This document shows, piece by piece, positions 22,683-33,009 of a stretch of DNA of 64,000 nt (within the stretch, counting starts at the first letter, position 1; each line of letters starts with the position of its first letter). A program made the position numbers and the translations under genes. Source of the stretch: Shinisaurus crocodilurus (Eukaryota > Chordata > Lepidosauria > Squamata > Shinisauridae); NCBI GenBank assembly GCA_021292165.1, contig JAHFWL010000193.1:1-64000 (forward strand), given 5' to 3'. Under the pieces are notes generated by a model that saw only the letters and a program-made list of their open reading frames with translations, did not search any database and was not told the origin of the DNA.

Positions 22683-23315
22683 GCACAAATGATTTGTGCT
22701 CGTGAAAAGGGGATGGTGGGATTTACATCCCCTTCATGACAAGTTCATCTTTTTTTTAAAAAAATAATGTGTTTTAAAGAAATAATTTTCTACAGAATGT
22801 GTTTGAAATCCATAAAACATGTAGCACATATGTGCCAAAATATGTTCACAAGCTAGAAATGACAGACCAGAAGATATATCTAAACCATATGCATGGTTGC
22901 CTCTTTCTCAGGTTGACAGGGTTAATTCTCTCACTCTTGAATAGTACCACCCAAATCTGTTTTGAATCAATTTTTTTTTTTTAAAAAAAGAAATCAATAC
23001 TTTTTAAGGCCAAACCAGATGAAAATGTTTGTCAAGTAATGTCATCCTGTACAGCTGTTCTTCCTTTAAACAATGGCTCATGGCTCAGGGGCTGAGCAGG
23101 ATCAGGGCAGTGGCATGGGGGACTTTAACCCTTTGCCTCCACTGCAGTCTTGATTGGAATCAACTGCTACTTGCAATGGAGAAAAGCTCCTATTTGCAGG
23201 ACCAAACTATGTGACAGATGTCTTGTCCAGTTTGGCCCTTGGACGGTTTTACTTCCTGATCTGCTAAACGCAATTTTGTAGAGAGTCGAAGCACACAGCT
23301 TAGTTTCATAAATGT

Positions 23316-23321
23316 TTTATT
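23316..23321 (-). promoter_or_regulatory. Candidate polyadenylation signal AATAAA of GEMIN8
   Basis: TTTATT on the plus strand reads AATAAA on the gene's strand. It is the first canonical hexamer after the GEMIN8 stop codon. Confidence 0.55.
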
Positions 23322-23983
23322 ACCTAGTTGTGTAGCAAGACAGAGAAAGACAGACAAACCAAAATGAAAGGAAAAAAAAAAAGAGAGCTTTATATATTTG
23401 TTTCTGAACTGAAACCTGACAGGCCAGGTTTCAGCCTGGCAGAGAAATTTCCTGTACTATTATGTCTGAGGAAGAACTCAAATAACTATACTGCATTAGT
23501 TGAATATATTGTAGTTTGGACAACTACTTCAGCTGCCTCTAGAATATCACTGTGGCAAAAAAAGTAGTCACACTATCTGTGGCAAAACCAGCCACCACTA
23601 AAAACTAACTAAATAAATCATTTTTGACCAGGACAGCCTACAAGACTGAGTAGTCTTTAACCTTTTTCCTAGCACAACTACCGTAAGCGAAAACAAATGC
23701 TACTTCATTTCCTGCAAGGCCAAGGCCAGCCAAAATGAAATTAGTCGAAATATATTTAAAAGGAGAATTTCCCCCATCCTCTGCAATACAAATGACCAAT
23801 TCAGCTCTTCCTGTTGAGCTGGAATAGACTCTGGAAACTGGCAGACACATTCAAAAGTAGAGCTGGAAAGGGGAAAGGAAAATTAAAAAAGAGCCTTTTT
23901 GCTTACTCTTGATTCATTCACTTAAATCCTTATGCTTGGTTGAACATCAAGATATGCAACTCTGAGTCTCCTAAAAGGGAGAT

Positions 23984-23985
<2 letters not shown>

Positions 23986-24018
<33 letters not shown>
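23986..24018 (+). repeat. (AC)n microsatellite at the start of the GEMIN8 3'UTR
   Basis: An uninterrupted 33-base AC tract begins two bases after the GEMIN8 stop codon. The transcript would carry about 16 UG dinucleotides immediately after its coding region. Confidence 0.95.
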
Positions 24019-24019
<1 letters not shown>

Positions 24020-24020
24020 C

Positions 24021-24277
24021 TCAGAGTTTTAGGGGAATAACTGGCCAGTACTTGGGCTGCTTTTTATCACAGTTCCTATCAAAGCCGAGCTGCATGGTGG
24101 TCTCCATAGCTTGGATTTTGTTGGCACCCACACCATAGAGTTTCTTCATTTCAGCCATTCTCCTCTCGCCGGGCTTCTCAGCTGGGGGCTGTGCAGATCG
24201 GCCTGTTGACTGGTGAAGGTCATGGTCAGCTTCGACGTACGTGCCCTGGTGTTCCGCCTCAAGCTGTTGCTGTTTTC
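24021..24277 (-). CDS. GEMIN8: GEMIN8 terminal coding exon
   Basis: On the minus strand, a TTTTACTTAG acceptor is followed by GA, which completes the arginine codon begun by the C at the end of the upstream exon. The protein then reads [19 protein letters not shown], a PGERR...AEMKKLYG block, an IQAME helix and the C-terminal [13 protein letters not shown] before TGA at 24023-24021. The C-terminal half is the best conserved part of Gemin8. I infer that it carries contacts within the SMN complex. The two exons together give 231 residues, against 242 in the human protein, so only a short N-terminus is missing. The exon is intact. The stop codon is followed almost at once by an (AC)n tract on the plus strand. 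Confidence 0.95.
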
Positions 24278-25197
24278 CTAAGTAAAACACAACACACTTC
24301 ATGAGTTCTTTCTCTGTTTGCCAGTCATATATGTATGTGAATGTAAAGATGGACGTATGTATATACTCGTGCCAAAAATTTCTCTCACATTTTTCCGACC
24401 ATTCTCATTCAATTTGATAGAAAAGAAATGGCTTTTGAAAAGAAATTCAAAGGAGAAGAACATTTCAGATAACTTCTCTTGGGTTGGGTTCAGGGTTCTT
24501 GTGCTTACCTTACGTATGAAGTGGCTGAGTAATGTGTGTGAGTGCCCTGCCTTTCGTTGTACAATTATCTCTCCTGCAGCCTGTAGCCTCCTTGGCTTCC
24601 AGCACTTCAATTAAAGTCCAGGGGAGGACATTATGGGATAATTCCTCCCATAGGGCATTCAGATCAGGAAGTGCAGGCAGCCTGGGAGGCTGTAGAGCAG
24701 GGGTCCTCAAACTTTTTAAACAGGGGGCCAGTTCATTGTCCTTCAGACTGTTGGGGGGCTGGACTATAGTTTGAAAAAAATATGAACGAATAGATCAAGT
24801 AAAAAAAATGGACCAGGGTCCTTTTTTTTTACTTGATTAAATGGAAAGTTATTATAAATTAATAATACATTAATTATAAATTAATTTGCTGTCTAAAATT
24901 GAAATACATTAAATTTTTAAAAGGTATAGAGAGGCTTGATTTGCACACTGCACATATCTTATTTGTAGTGCAAAAAAACAGGAAAAAACAGTACAATATT
25001 TAAAATGAAGAACAATTTTAACATAAGCTTATTAGTATTTCAATGGGAAGTGTGGGCCTGCTTTTGGCTAATGACTTCCTGCATCTAATAATGCAGTGGA
25101 CTCTGGTCCATGAAAGCTTGAGCCAAATTTGTTAGCCTTAAGATGTCACAAGACTCTTGGTTTTGCTGCAACATGGACTAACCAAGGCTACCCCTCG

Positions 25198-25263
25198 CTG
25201 AAGTGTTGTATCACATTCACAAGCTGGAGCACAATGTTTACACATGGAAGGGACAGAATGGCA
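25198..25263 (+). repeat. Copy 2 of the exact 66-bp repeat
   Basis: Identical to 22033-22098. Here it directly follows a repeat-like segment ending AACCAAGGCTACCCCTC and lies inside the hAT element at 24698-26852. Confidence 0.85.
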
Positions 25264-25820
25264 GAATTAACACAGTTTGGGATAGCTTTTCAGTTAAGGT
25301 TGCACTCTTGTTCTGTTTTTTATGTTTGTTTGTTTGTTTTTAAATGGACCATGTGGATATTAGTAACTGACAAGGCAGCTGCATCCTAATGCATGCTTAC
25401 TCACTCTGCACGCAGTGGTGCTTACAGCCTTACAGTGCACAATCTTATACATATCTACTCAGAAGTAAAGTCCAACAGGCTTACTCTCAGATAACTGGCT
25501 ATAGGACAGCAACCTTCAGCACACACCAAACAGGAGCCTCATGTATGAAAATACCTTGATTCAGATCCTTCCTGTTGTTGAAAAAGCAAAGCTAGCCGTG
25601 CTGGTCCACGAGAAGGTGGGGTGGTGTTGCAAAACCCGCAGTTGGGAAATATCATTATTATTAAATTCTGGTTGCACATTTTTGTGGATTTTTAAAATTG
25701 ATCCCAATAAACGCATTGCCTGACTGTGAATTTTGGACCCCCCCCCTTCCGCTCCCGGTCCTCTGTTTCTTCAACAAGTTAACTCACTGTTGCTAAACAC
25801 AAGGAGGGAGAAGGGCTTGC

Positions 25821-26638
25821 GAGGTGGGGGCTGGCAGAAAGGAGAGTTTGCAAAGGATCGAGGTGGGGGCTGGCAGAAAGGAGAGTTTGCAAAGGATCGA
25901 GGTGGGGGCTGGCAGAAAGGAGAGTTTGCAAAGGATCGAGGTGGGGGCTGGCAGAAAGGAGAGTTTGCAAAGGATCGAGGTGGGCGCTGGCAGAAAGGAG
26001 AGTTTGCAAAGGATCGAGGTGGGCGCTGGCAGAAAGGAGAGTTTGCAAAGGATCGAGGTGGGGGCTGGCAGAAAGGAAGAGTCTGCAAAGGATCGAGGTG
26101 GGGGCTGGCAGAAAGGAAGAGTCTGCAAAGGATCGAGGTGGGGGCTGGCAGAAAGGAAGAGTCTGCAAAGGATCGAGGTGGGGGCTGGCAGAAAGGAGAG
26201 TTTGCAAAGGATCGAGGTGGGGGCTGGCAGAAAGGAGAGTTTGCAAAGGATCGAGGTGGGGGCTGGCAGAAAGGAGAGTTTGCAAAGGATCGAGGTGGGG
26301 GCTGGCAGAAAGGAGAGTTTGCAAAGGATCGAGGTGGGGGCTGGCAGAAAGGAAGAGTCTGCAAAGGATCGAGGTGGGGGCTGGCAGAAAGGAGAGTTTG
26401 CAAAGGATCGAGGTGGGGGCTGGCAGAAAGGAGAGTTTGCAAAGGATCGAGGTGGGGGCTGGCAGAAAGGAGAGTTTGCAAAGGATCGAGGTGGGGCTGG
26501 CAGAAAGGAGAGTTTGCAAAGGATCGAGGTGGGGGCTGGCAGAAAGGAGAGTTTGCAAAGGATCGAGGTGGGGCTGGCAGAAAGGAGAGTTTGCAAAGGA
26601 TCGAGGTGGGGGCTGGCAGAAAGGAGAGTTTGCAAAGG
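25821..26638 (+). repeat. 39-bp minisatellite, about 21 copies
   Basis: The unit is GGATCGAGGTGGGGGCTGGC followed by AGAAAGGAGAGTTTGCAAA. Most copies are identical. Variants are clustered: a GGGCGC substitution in two neighbouring units, a GAAGAGTCTGC (40-bp) form in three consecutive units and once more later, and a one-base-shorter GGGGCTGG (38-bp) form in two late units. Because 39 is a multiple of 3 and the unit lacks stops, very long open frames appear in several frames on both strands; none is a gene. Confidence 0.97.
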
Positions 26639-26664
26639 CAAGGTGGACGCGCGCGCCGAAGCGC

Positions 26665-26690
26665 GGTGGTGGTGGTGGTGGTGGTGGTGG
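26665..26690 (+). repeat. (GGT)n microsatellite
   Basis: About nine GGT units, preceded by a CpG-rich GCGCGCGCC segment, directly after the 39-bp array. Confidence 0.95.
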
Positions 26691-27147
26691 GTGTTCTCTA
26701 ACCCAGGAACTCGGCTGAACAGCGCGCAGTTTTACCCCGCAGGAGGGCGGTGGGGGGACGCCCCCCCCCACTCCTCCCCTTCCCCCCCCCAGGAGACACA
26801 GGGCTGCCGCCGGGCCGGATGTGTCCTGCGGGCCGTAGTTTGAGGACCCCTGCTGTAGAGCAATGGAGAGATGTGTAAGAGAAAGATAGAACACACGCCG
26901 CACCCTTGGCCACCTTGCAGTGATTAGATGAGCTCAAAAACACCTTTGAAATAAATTAAAAATAAATTATGAAATGCCCTGAGAATGTGGCAGAAAAATT
27001 GAAGAACATTTTCAGGAAATTAGAGGCCAGATTTTAGCGCAGCCCTAGCTCCACCTCTTCCCTGGAGCTCTCACAACACTGCCCCCCTCACAGCTGCATT
27101 GTGGAGGATGCAAAACGGGAGCCAGTCTGCCAACACAGTTGCTGCTG

Positions 27148-27396
27148 TTTATTTATTTTATTTTATTTATTATATTTATACCCTACCTTTCTTCCTGCAA
27201 GGAACCCAAGGCGGCTTACATAATAATCCTCCTCCTCTCTGTTTTATCCTCACAACAACCCTGTGAGGTAGGTTAGGCTGAGAGTCAGTGACTGGGCCAA
27301 AGTCACCCAGTGAGCTTCATGGCCAAGCGGGACTAGAACCCGGATCTCCTGAGTCCCAGTCCAGCACTCTCCCCACTATGCCACACAATGGCTCTC
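27148..27396 (-). mobile_element. tRNA-derived SINE, nearly full length
   Basis: The minus-strand copy has a (TTTA)n tail first, then AAGGAACCCAAGGCGGCTTA, GGTTAGGCTGAGAGTCAGTG, a B-box region GAACCCGGATCTCCTGAG and the 5' end CACACAATGGCTCTC. In the sense direction the B box is near GGGTTCTAGTCC. Confidence 0.9.
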
Positions 27397-27789
27397 TGTT
27401 GCCATTTGCTGCAGCAACAGCAGCAGCAGCAGCAACACGCACCCACACACATACCCTTAGGAAAAAAGAAAGAAGCTGTGCTGCAATCCCTGCCAATGGT
27501 GAGCCGTACATGTGAGAAACAGTTGGGAGAATTCCTCCACCCCCTGGAGAAATTTGGTGAAATTTCTCTGCCCACAAATAGGGTGGAGAATTTTGAGAGG
27601 CCATTTGTGCACAGCTCTAGTAGGCAGGGTGTCCAGTTGTGAGAGGCTTTCCCAAAGAATGAGGTGCCAATTCCATGGGAAAGGCCCATGCGACCTTATC
27701 TCATGAGCAAATTGGCAAAATTGTTCTCCCATTTCCTCTGCCCACAAATAGGATGGAGAATTCAGAGAAGCCATTAGTGTGTATACTTT

Positions 27790-28265
27790 TGTGTACTGTT
27801 GTGGCATAACCCCACAATTCAGTTCCCTGGTGTATGTCTGCATTAGTATGTTTAGTGGGTATAAAATGTTGAACTGAGTGGGTGTGGTTTGTGATGTCTT
27901 GGAAAGGGTGGGGGGAGGAGTATATAAGGAGTGTTTGAGTGATGTCAGAGTGAGTGGAGTAGTGTGTGTTGGGAGGAGAGTGCGTTTGGAGTGTTTAGTG
28001 TGAGTTGGGGAGTTAGGTTAGTTGGGCCCTTGTCTTTTCCTTCTTACAGTTATTTGTGTCTTGTCTGTCAGGAGTTTTGAGAGAAATCAGTGCTTGTCTG
28101 AGGAGTGAAAGTATTTAGAGTTATAGGGACTTAGGTTAATTACAAAGTGTTTGGTGTAGGCAGGTTATTTTCTTGAACTAAGATTTTGAGAATTAAAATA
28201 AACTTATTTTTATTTTGTTTGCTACCCAAATCCTGTGTGTCAGCTTGGTGTTATTAACCTGCATT
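27790..28265 (+). mobile_element. Solo-LTR-like sequence
   Basis: About 475 bases with the signals of a retroelement LTR in order: a GGAGTATATAAGGAG TATA box near 27920, about 270 bases of transcribed-like sequence, and TTAAAATAAACTT near 28195 followed by a T-rich stretch. No internal retroelement sequence adjoins it. TACTTTTG (27783-27790) on the left resembles TACTTTTA just after the right end and may be the remains of the target duplication. Confidence 0.5.
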
Positions 28266-28273
28266 ACTTTTAA

Positions 28274-28277
<4 letters not shown>

Positions 28278-28321
<44 letters not shown>
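28278..28321 (+). repeat. (AC)n microsatellite
   Basis: About 22 AC units; the longest CA run in the window. Confidence 0.95.
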
Positions 28322-28323
<2 letters not shown>

Positions 28324-28544
28324 TTGTACCCACAGTATCATAAATTTAAAATAGATCCTTAATAACCAGTAATCTTTTCCCTCATTGGTAGGGGAAAGGT
28401 TTCTTTTGACCCTCCCCTCAGGTTTTTAAGTGTTGGTGCTTAGCCTGAGAAGGGTTTATGCGGCGGGTCCTAAAGTGTGAAGGGGCCATGTTGTCACAAC
28501 TGTATATACAGCTCTAGCATATACCTTTAAAACAAAGGTATATA

Positions 28545-29165
28545 CATTCAAAAACAACTTCAGCCTTGCAAGGGTGCTGGATCACGTTACAACAAGTCTG
28601 AACTACCATCATAAAGAGGACCATATTATTATCTTACAACAGCTGCACCGGTTGCTAGTTCTTTTCTGGGCACAGTTCAAAGCACTGGTAATGATCTTTA
28701 AGCCCAAAATGGCTTGGGCTGGCCCCAGGATATCTCAGGGACTGTGTTCTCCCATACCAGCCTGCTTGCCCCCTAACATCTGCTGGAAAGGCTCTGCTTC
28801 ATGTCTAGATTGTGGCGGAGGTACAGCTGGTTGGGACACAGTTAGGGCATTTTCTGTGGACTAGATTTTGGACTGCTTTACCTTAGGAAGGTCTGTTTCC
28901 CCACCCCACCCGGTCCCTTGCTTTTCACTGTCTGGCTAAGACTCTTTTTAAAAAAAATATATAATTCTGGCAGACATTTGAGCTTCTTCTGCAGCTGCCC
29001 CTCTGGTTTTTAGATTGATTTTATCTGCTTCACCTGTTTCTGCTTTTACGTTGTTGATCATTTAGTTTTGGTTGGATGTTATTGTTTGCTAAAATGCTAT
29101 AAGCTGCCCTGAACTCTACAAATGCTGTGGAAGAGCAGGATACAAATGTTTAATAAATTTAAACA
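28545..29165 (+). mobile_element. L2/CR1-type LINE, 3' part
   Basis: The sequence follows the family order: GGGTGCTGGATCACGTTAC, a CACCGGTTGCTAGTTCTTTT segment (the LHWLPV-type motif), CACAGTTCAAAGCACTGGTA and finally TATAAGCTGCCCTGAACTCT with a TTTAATAAATTTAAA end. Confidence 0.75.
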
Positions 29166-29169
29166 ACAG

Positions 29170-30220
29170 TTTTTTGTGTAAAGTATGTGGGGGATGAGGA
29201 ATATAACAAAAGGAATTGAAGGAAGGAGGTAAAGATGCATTCCGATTGCAAATGCTTAAGAAAGAAGTGTGAACGAATGATTTAAGCAGATTTTGCACTG
29301 GAAAACAGACGTATCTCATATGCACGAAAGCTAAATTAAGCTTGGTCTCTAACCATAGAATGGAACAGACCTAAATTGTTTTGCAGCTGTGGCGATGAAA
29401 TGATAAAACAGGACAATGTAACTTTAGCCGAACTTCTGCCAATGAAAACCGCTGACATTTTCCAGGGGAAGAGAAAGGTCAAGTCTCAGCCTGCCACGCA
29501 TACCCGAGCTAAGCGCATCTTGTGAAACACAGCTGTTAGTATTGTGTCTACAGACACCTGCCAAATTTACACACTACTGAATGCTCATACAGACACACTC
29601 ATTATTTTCCCCATTAAACACCACCCATTGCAGCAACAGCGTGATATAGTATTAAACAGGAGTGACTGGTATTCAGGCAGATATATTCAGTATCCTCACC
29701 GCTTGAATGACTTTAATTTCTGGTTAACACGGTTAAATGTTTAGCTTTGCACACTCATGGAAATAGGTTATGGCCAAATTTATCTGCCAGCTTAAAAAGT
29801 GAATCATTTGGATCCATAAGTCATTCTCATTCTGCATCGTCAGTTGAATGCTAACTTTAAAAAAGGATGGCATTTAGGAGACGACTACTATAATGATAAA
29901 AGTTGTCACAAAGGAAGAAGACCCAAGAGGGAAAAAAAAATCAGACAAGCCAAGAATGTTTCCAATATAACTTTTAAAGAATATATACACATTTTAAGAG
30001 CCCCTGTCTTAGGTCTCTATGCATCTATCACTTACAAGTTACATGCCACTCTTTTACATGTGATTTTTCCAAATGTGTGTCTTTGCAGGAAACGGTGACA
30101 TGTGTAGATCTCCTTAAGCAACAGCTGTGAGTGCCTAAAGCTACATCGGAAACAGCCCATCTTTGTTCTTGCTTACCATCTCCAACAGTGAATGGGGAAG
30201 ATTATTATCTTCCAGGAGAA
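29170..30220. other. Repeat-poor intronic stretch
   Basis: 29380-29760 shows no repeat family and has balanced composition with several AT-rich homeodomain-type cores (TTAATTT, TATAGTATTAAA). It could be conserved non-coding sequence. No exon is apparent. Confidence 0.4.
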
Positions 30221-30224
30221 GAGT

Positions 30225-31640
30225 CTTTAATTTTATTTATTTTTTGGAAAATTTATATCCTGCTGTTCAGCCCAGAAGCTCACAGAGCGGTTAACAATAG
30301 ACTAAAAAACAAAAAACCACACACACAATAAAAAACAGCACAATGTTGTTTTGTTTAAGTAACAGCAGCTTCCAGAATATGCTAGCGACAGCTAAGTCAA
30401 CATACAATCCAACAGTAACACATCTAAGAGGCCTGGGCACATGAAAAGGTCTTCACCTGGTGCCGAAAAGCAAAGCCTCCTTGGGAACAGAAGTTCAAAG
30501 TCAGAGTACCACAACTGAGAAAGCCCTATCTTGGGTCATCATCTGTCTCATCTCCAAAGGTGAAAGGGGCTACAAGGGGGCCTCCGAAGAATATTTCTTT
30601 ATGGCAGGCATGGGGAAACTCCATCCTGTAGGTCCGATATGGTCTGTGGGGTTCCCCCGTCTGGCCCACCAGCTTCTTCCTCAGGCCTTACCCCTCTCCC
30701 CGGCAGGGAAAAGCTTTTATTTCCAATCAGCAACGGAGAGATTAAAGCTTTCCCTACCGAGCACTGAAAAAGGCTCCCTTTCTTAGAGCACAGCAGGAAA
30801 AAGCTCTCATGTCCGATCAGCAGCGGATCAGAGATAAGAGCTTTTCCCTGCGAGGTAAAAGGGGCGAGACCTGGGGAGGTAGCTGCTGAGCAATTCAGTC
30901 TTGCTTACTTCTGAGTAGACATAAAATTGGCAAGAACATTTTGGCTCCACCCACTTTGCCTTTGGCCCTGCCCGCAGATGGAATGCATCTGCTGAAGACC
31001 TTTCCCAGATTGGAATCTGGTGCTTACAATGAAAAAGGTTCTCTGCTCCTGCTTTAAGGGATTCAGACAAACCCCCATGCATTCAAGGAATGTGTGATAG
31101 GGGTAGTGACCTGCGTGGGCTAGCCCCAGCCCCAGTGCACCCGGTTGCCATGCCCCCTGCACATTCAATGGCGTGTAAGAAGGGGCTGTATGCACATACC
31201 AACGTACATGTGTTGCAGTCCTCGACACAAGGGGCTGGAGAGTTCTGCTCTAATCAGGAACCTCCCTCACGTGGAGGATCTTGATGTGGACCCCTTGTGC
31301 CAAATGCGCAGATGGTGGGGGTATGGCCACTGAATGCGTGAGGAGGGTTTCCAAGCCCCCCAATTTCAGAGCAGGAGTGTCTGGGAGAAGACACTCCTAG
31401 AAGTAGCTCGGTCATAGGTCATTTGGGATTTGAAAAATTAGAACCAGCACTTTGAGTTGTGCCCAGAAAGAGACCAGGAGCCAACACAGCTTTTATTGTT
31501 GTTGTTTTAAAAAGGTGGACGAGATATGTTCCATTTGCCCAGTACCAGTCAGCACTCGAGCTCCTGTATTCTGCACCAACTAAAGTTTCTCAGCAGTCTT
31601 CAGGAAGGCATTAGCAAGGAACTGAGTAAAAAATCTGCAT
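30225..31640 (-). mobile_element. L2/CR1-type LINE 3' end, interrupted near 30600-31370
   Basis: The 30225-30595 part is a minus-strand 3' end: TTTATTTATTTTTTGGAAAA, CAGAGCGGTTAACAATAGAC and a CTTCACCTGGTGCCGAAAAG segment. LINE-like sequence resumes at about 31372 with GTTGTGCCCAGAAAGAGACC and ends near CTGCACCAACTAAAGTTTCT. The 0.8 kb between has hAT-like ends (CAGGCATGGGGAAACTCC on the left), but its limits and target duplication are not clear. Confidence 0.55.
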
Positions 31641-31660
31641 GCTTGCTGCATGTTGTAAAA

Positions 31661-31796
31661 CCGGGGTGGGCAATATCTGGCACTCCTGATGTTTTGGTCT
31701 ACAACTCCCATGATCCCTCACCATTGGCTATCCTGCCTAGGGCTGATGGGAGTTGTAGGCCAAAACATTGGGAGGGCCACACATTGACCACCCCTG
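31661..31796. mobile_element. Palindromic hAT-type MITE
   Basis: CCGGGGTGGGC and CCACCCCTG termini surround arms CTACAACTCCCATGATCCCT and GCTGATGGGAGTTGTAGGCC. TTGTAAAA and TTGTTAAA flank it, 7 of 8 bases matching. Confidence 0.85.
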
Positions 31797-32024
31797 TTGT
31801 TAAAGAACAGATAGGCTAGCCATGTTGACAGGCTGGATTTTATTAGGGTTTCTCCATGCAGTCCGACGTTCTGCAAGTAAAACTCTGGAGGATAACAGAC
31901 TGCAATGTATTCAAGTACACAAGTGCTGTTTCCCACCACAATGTGCCACAGAAAAGGGTGGGGAGTAAAGAGTGGCTAAGAATATTCCTATCTTCCAAGA
32001 CTACAGAAGATTCTATACTGGGGT

Positions 32025-32075
32025 GGGCAACCTGGTGTCCTCCAGATCTTTTGTCCTATAGCTTCCATAATCCAT
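32025..32075. mobile_element. Half copy of a palindromic hAT MITE
   Basis: CTGGGGTGGGCAACCTGGTG and CCTCCAGATCTTTTGTCCTA match the left arm of the family; the right arm is absent. Confidence 0.55.
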
Positions 32076-32262
32076 ATTTGGGTGAAAGCAAATCAGAGGG
32101 AAAGGGTTGGGATAAGCTGGCAGGCGTACTACAGTTACACATGCAGCTATTGTACCAGTGGATAAAACAATTTGTTTCCCCTGGTAGGTGGTTGAACAGT
32201 AACTTATTGCTATCCACGTAGCTAGTATAAATAAGAATTAACTTTTATATTGTATTTTAGAG

Positions 32263-32399
32263 CAGCCTTGCCCAGCCTGGTACCCTCCAGATATTTTGGA
32301 CTCCCAACTCCCATCAGCCCCAGCCAGCATGGTCAATGATCACGAATGCTGGGAGTTGTAGGCCAAAATATCTGGAAGGAACCAGGTTGGGGAAAGCTG
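32263..32399. mobile_element. Palindromic hAT-type MITE with a perfect target duplication
   Basis: Starts CAGCCTTGCCCAGCCTGG and ends CCAGGTTGGGGAAAGCTG. TTTTAGAG is repeated exactly on both sides (32255-32262 and 32400-32407). Confidence 0.92.
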
Positions 32400-32737
32400 T
32401 TTTAGAGTGTTCAATAGCTTTACATACATAGACAACATCCAACATCACATAAGCAGACTTATTCTTGCACAATGGGACTTCTCCTTCCTCGCCTCCCATC
32501 TGCATTCCCTGCGAGCCCCTAAATCTGCTCTGGACAGTCGCCCAACCCACCAGAGCAGATTTGGGGGAAACATGGGGGGCTGCATGGGTCCATTTTGCTG
32601 GTGGATGGACACAATTGGATACAACCCAAAATCTTGTAATCCTGATAACAATCCTGTAATACTAACCTATTCTCCCCATATTGCAGATAGAGAGATCAAG
32701 GCAGAGAGTGCATGGCTTGCCTAAGATCACCTAGTTA

Positions 32738-33001
32738 CTGGGTTCAGACAACACAATAACCCACACTCAAGGGTTGAGTATAAGCTGTTGTTGAACCGTG
32801 GGTTGTTGTTGAAATGTGGGTTATCGTGTTGTCTGAACCCAGCAAAGATAACAAACCATGGTGAACCACCATGGCTTGTTAGCGCAGCTGAGTTCAGACA
32901 ACACGATAATCAACACGATAATCTACAGTTCAACAACTCATGGTTCAACGACAACCCACACTCAACCCTTGAGTGTGGGTTATCGTGTTGTCTAAATTCA
33001 G
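32738..33001. mobile_element. Two tandem palindromic MITE copies
   Basis: 32738-32842 has CTGGGTTCAGACAACACAAT at one end and its inverse GTGTTGTCTGAACCCAG at the other. 32889-33001 starts GAGTTCAGACAACACGATAA and ends ATCGTGTTGTCTAAATTCAG, again inverted. The inner arms hold ACCCACACTCAA and its inverse. The two copies are separated by 46 bases that include a smaller palindrome (ACCATGGTGAACCACCATGG). Confidence 0.8.
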
Positions 33002-33009
33002 TCAATGAG

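Larger units (their letters stand above)
23296..24020 (-). other. GEMIN8: Probable GEMIN8 3' untranslated region
   Basis: The region follows the TGA at 24021. The first clear AATAAA on the minus strand downstream is at 23321-23316, which would put cleavage about 15-25 bases further on, near 23300, and give a 3'UTR of about 0.72 kb. No SINE or hAT signature is obvious inside it, unlike the flanking DNA. It opens with a dinucleotide tract described separately. Its exact end is inferred. Confidence 0.55.
24698..26852. mobile_element. 2.15-kb hAT element with a perfect target duplication, carrying a minisatellite
   Basis: CAGGGGTCCTCAAACTTTTT at the left and AGTTTGAGGACCCCTG at the right are inverted terminal repeats. 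CTGTAGAG is repeated exactly at 24690-24697 and 26853-26860. The left 350 bases (GGGGGCCAGTTCATTGTCC, then ATGAACGAA, then a GCACACTGCACATATCTTAT block) belong to a widespread hAT type. The interior also contains a segment resembling another repeat at 25090-25197, the second copy of the 66-bp repeat, and the 39-bp array. There is no transposase. Confidence 0.9.

Noticed and set aside
25821..26638. CRISPR-like array
   Set aside because: Units are contiguous identical copies without unique spacers, in a vertebrate genome; this is a minisatellite.
25733..26903. Repeat-protein genes of 206-374 residues on both strands
   Set aside because: They are read-through of a 39-bp minisatellite in all frames, with no start context, splice sites or non-repeat domains.
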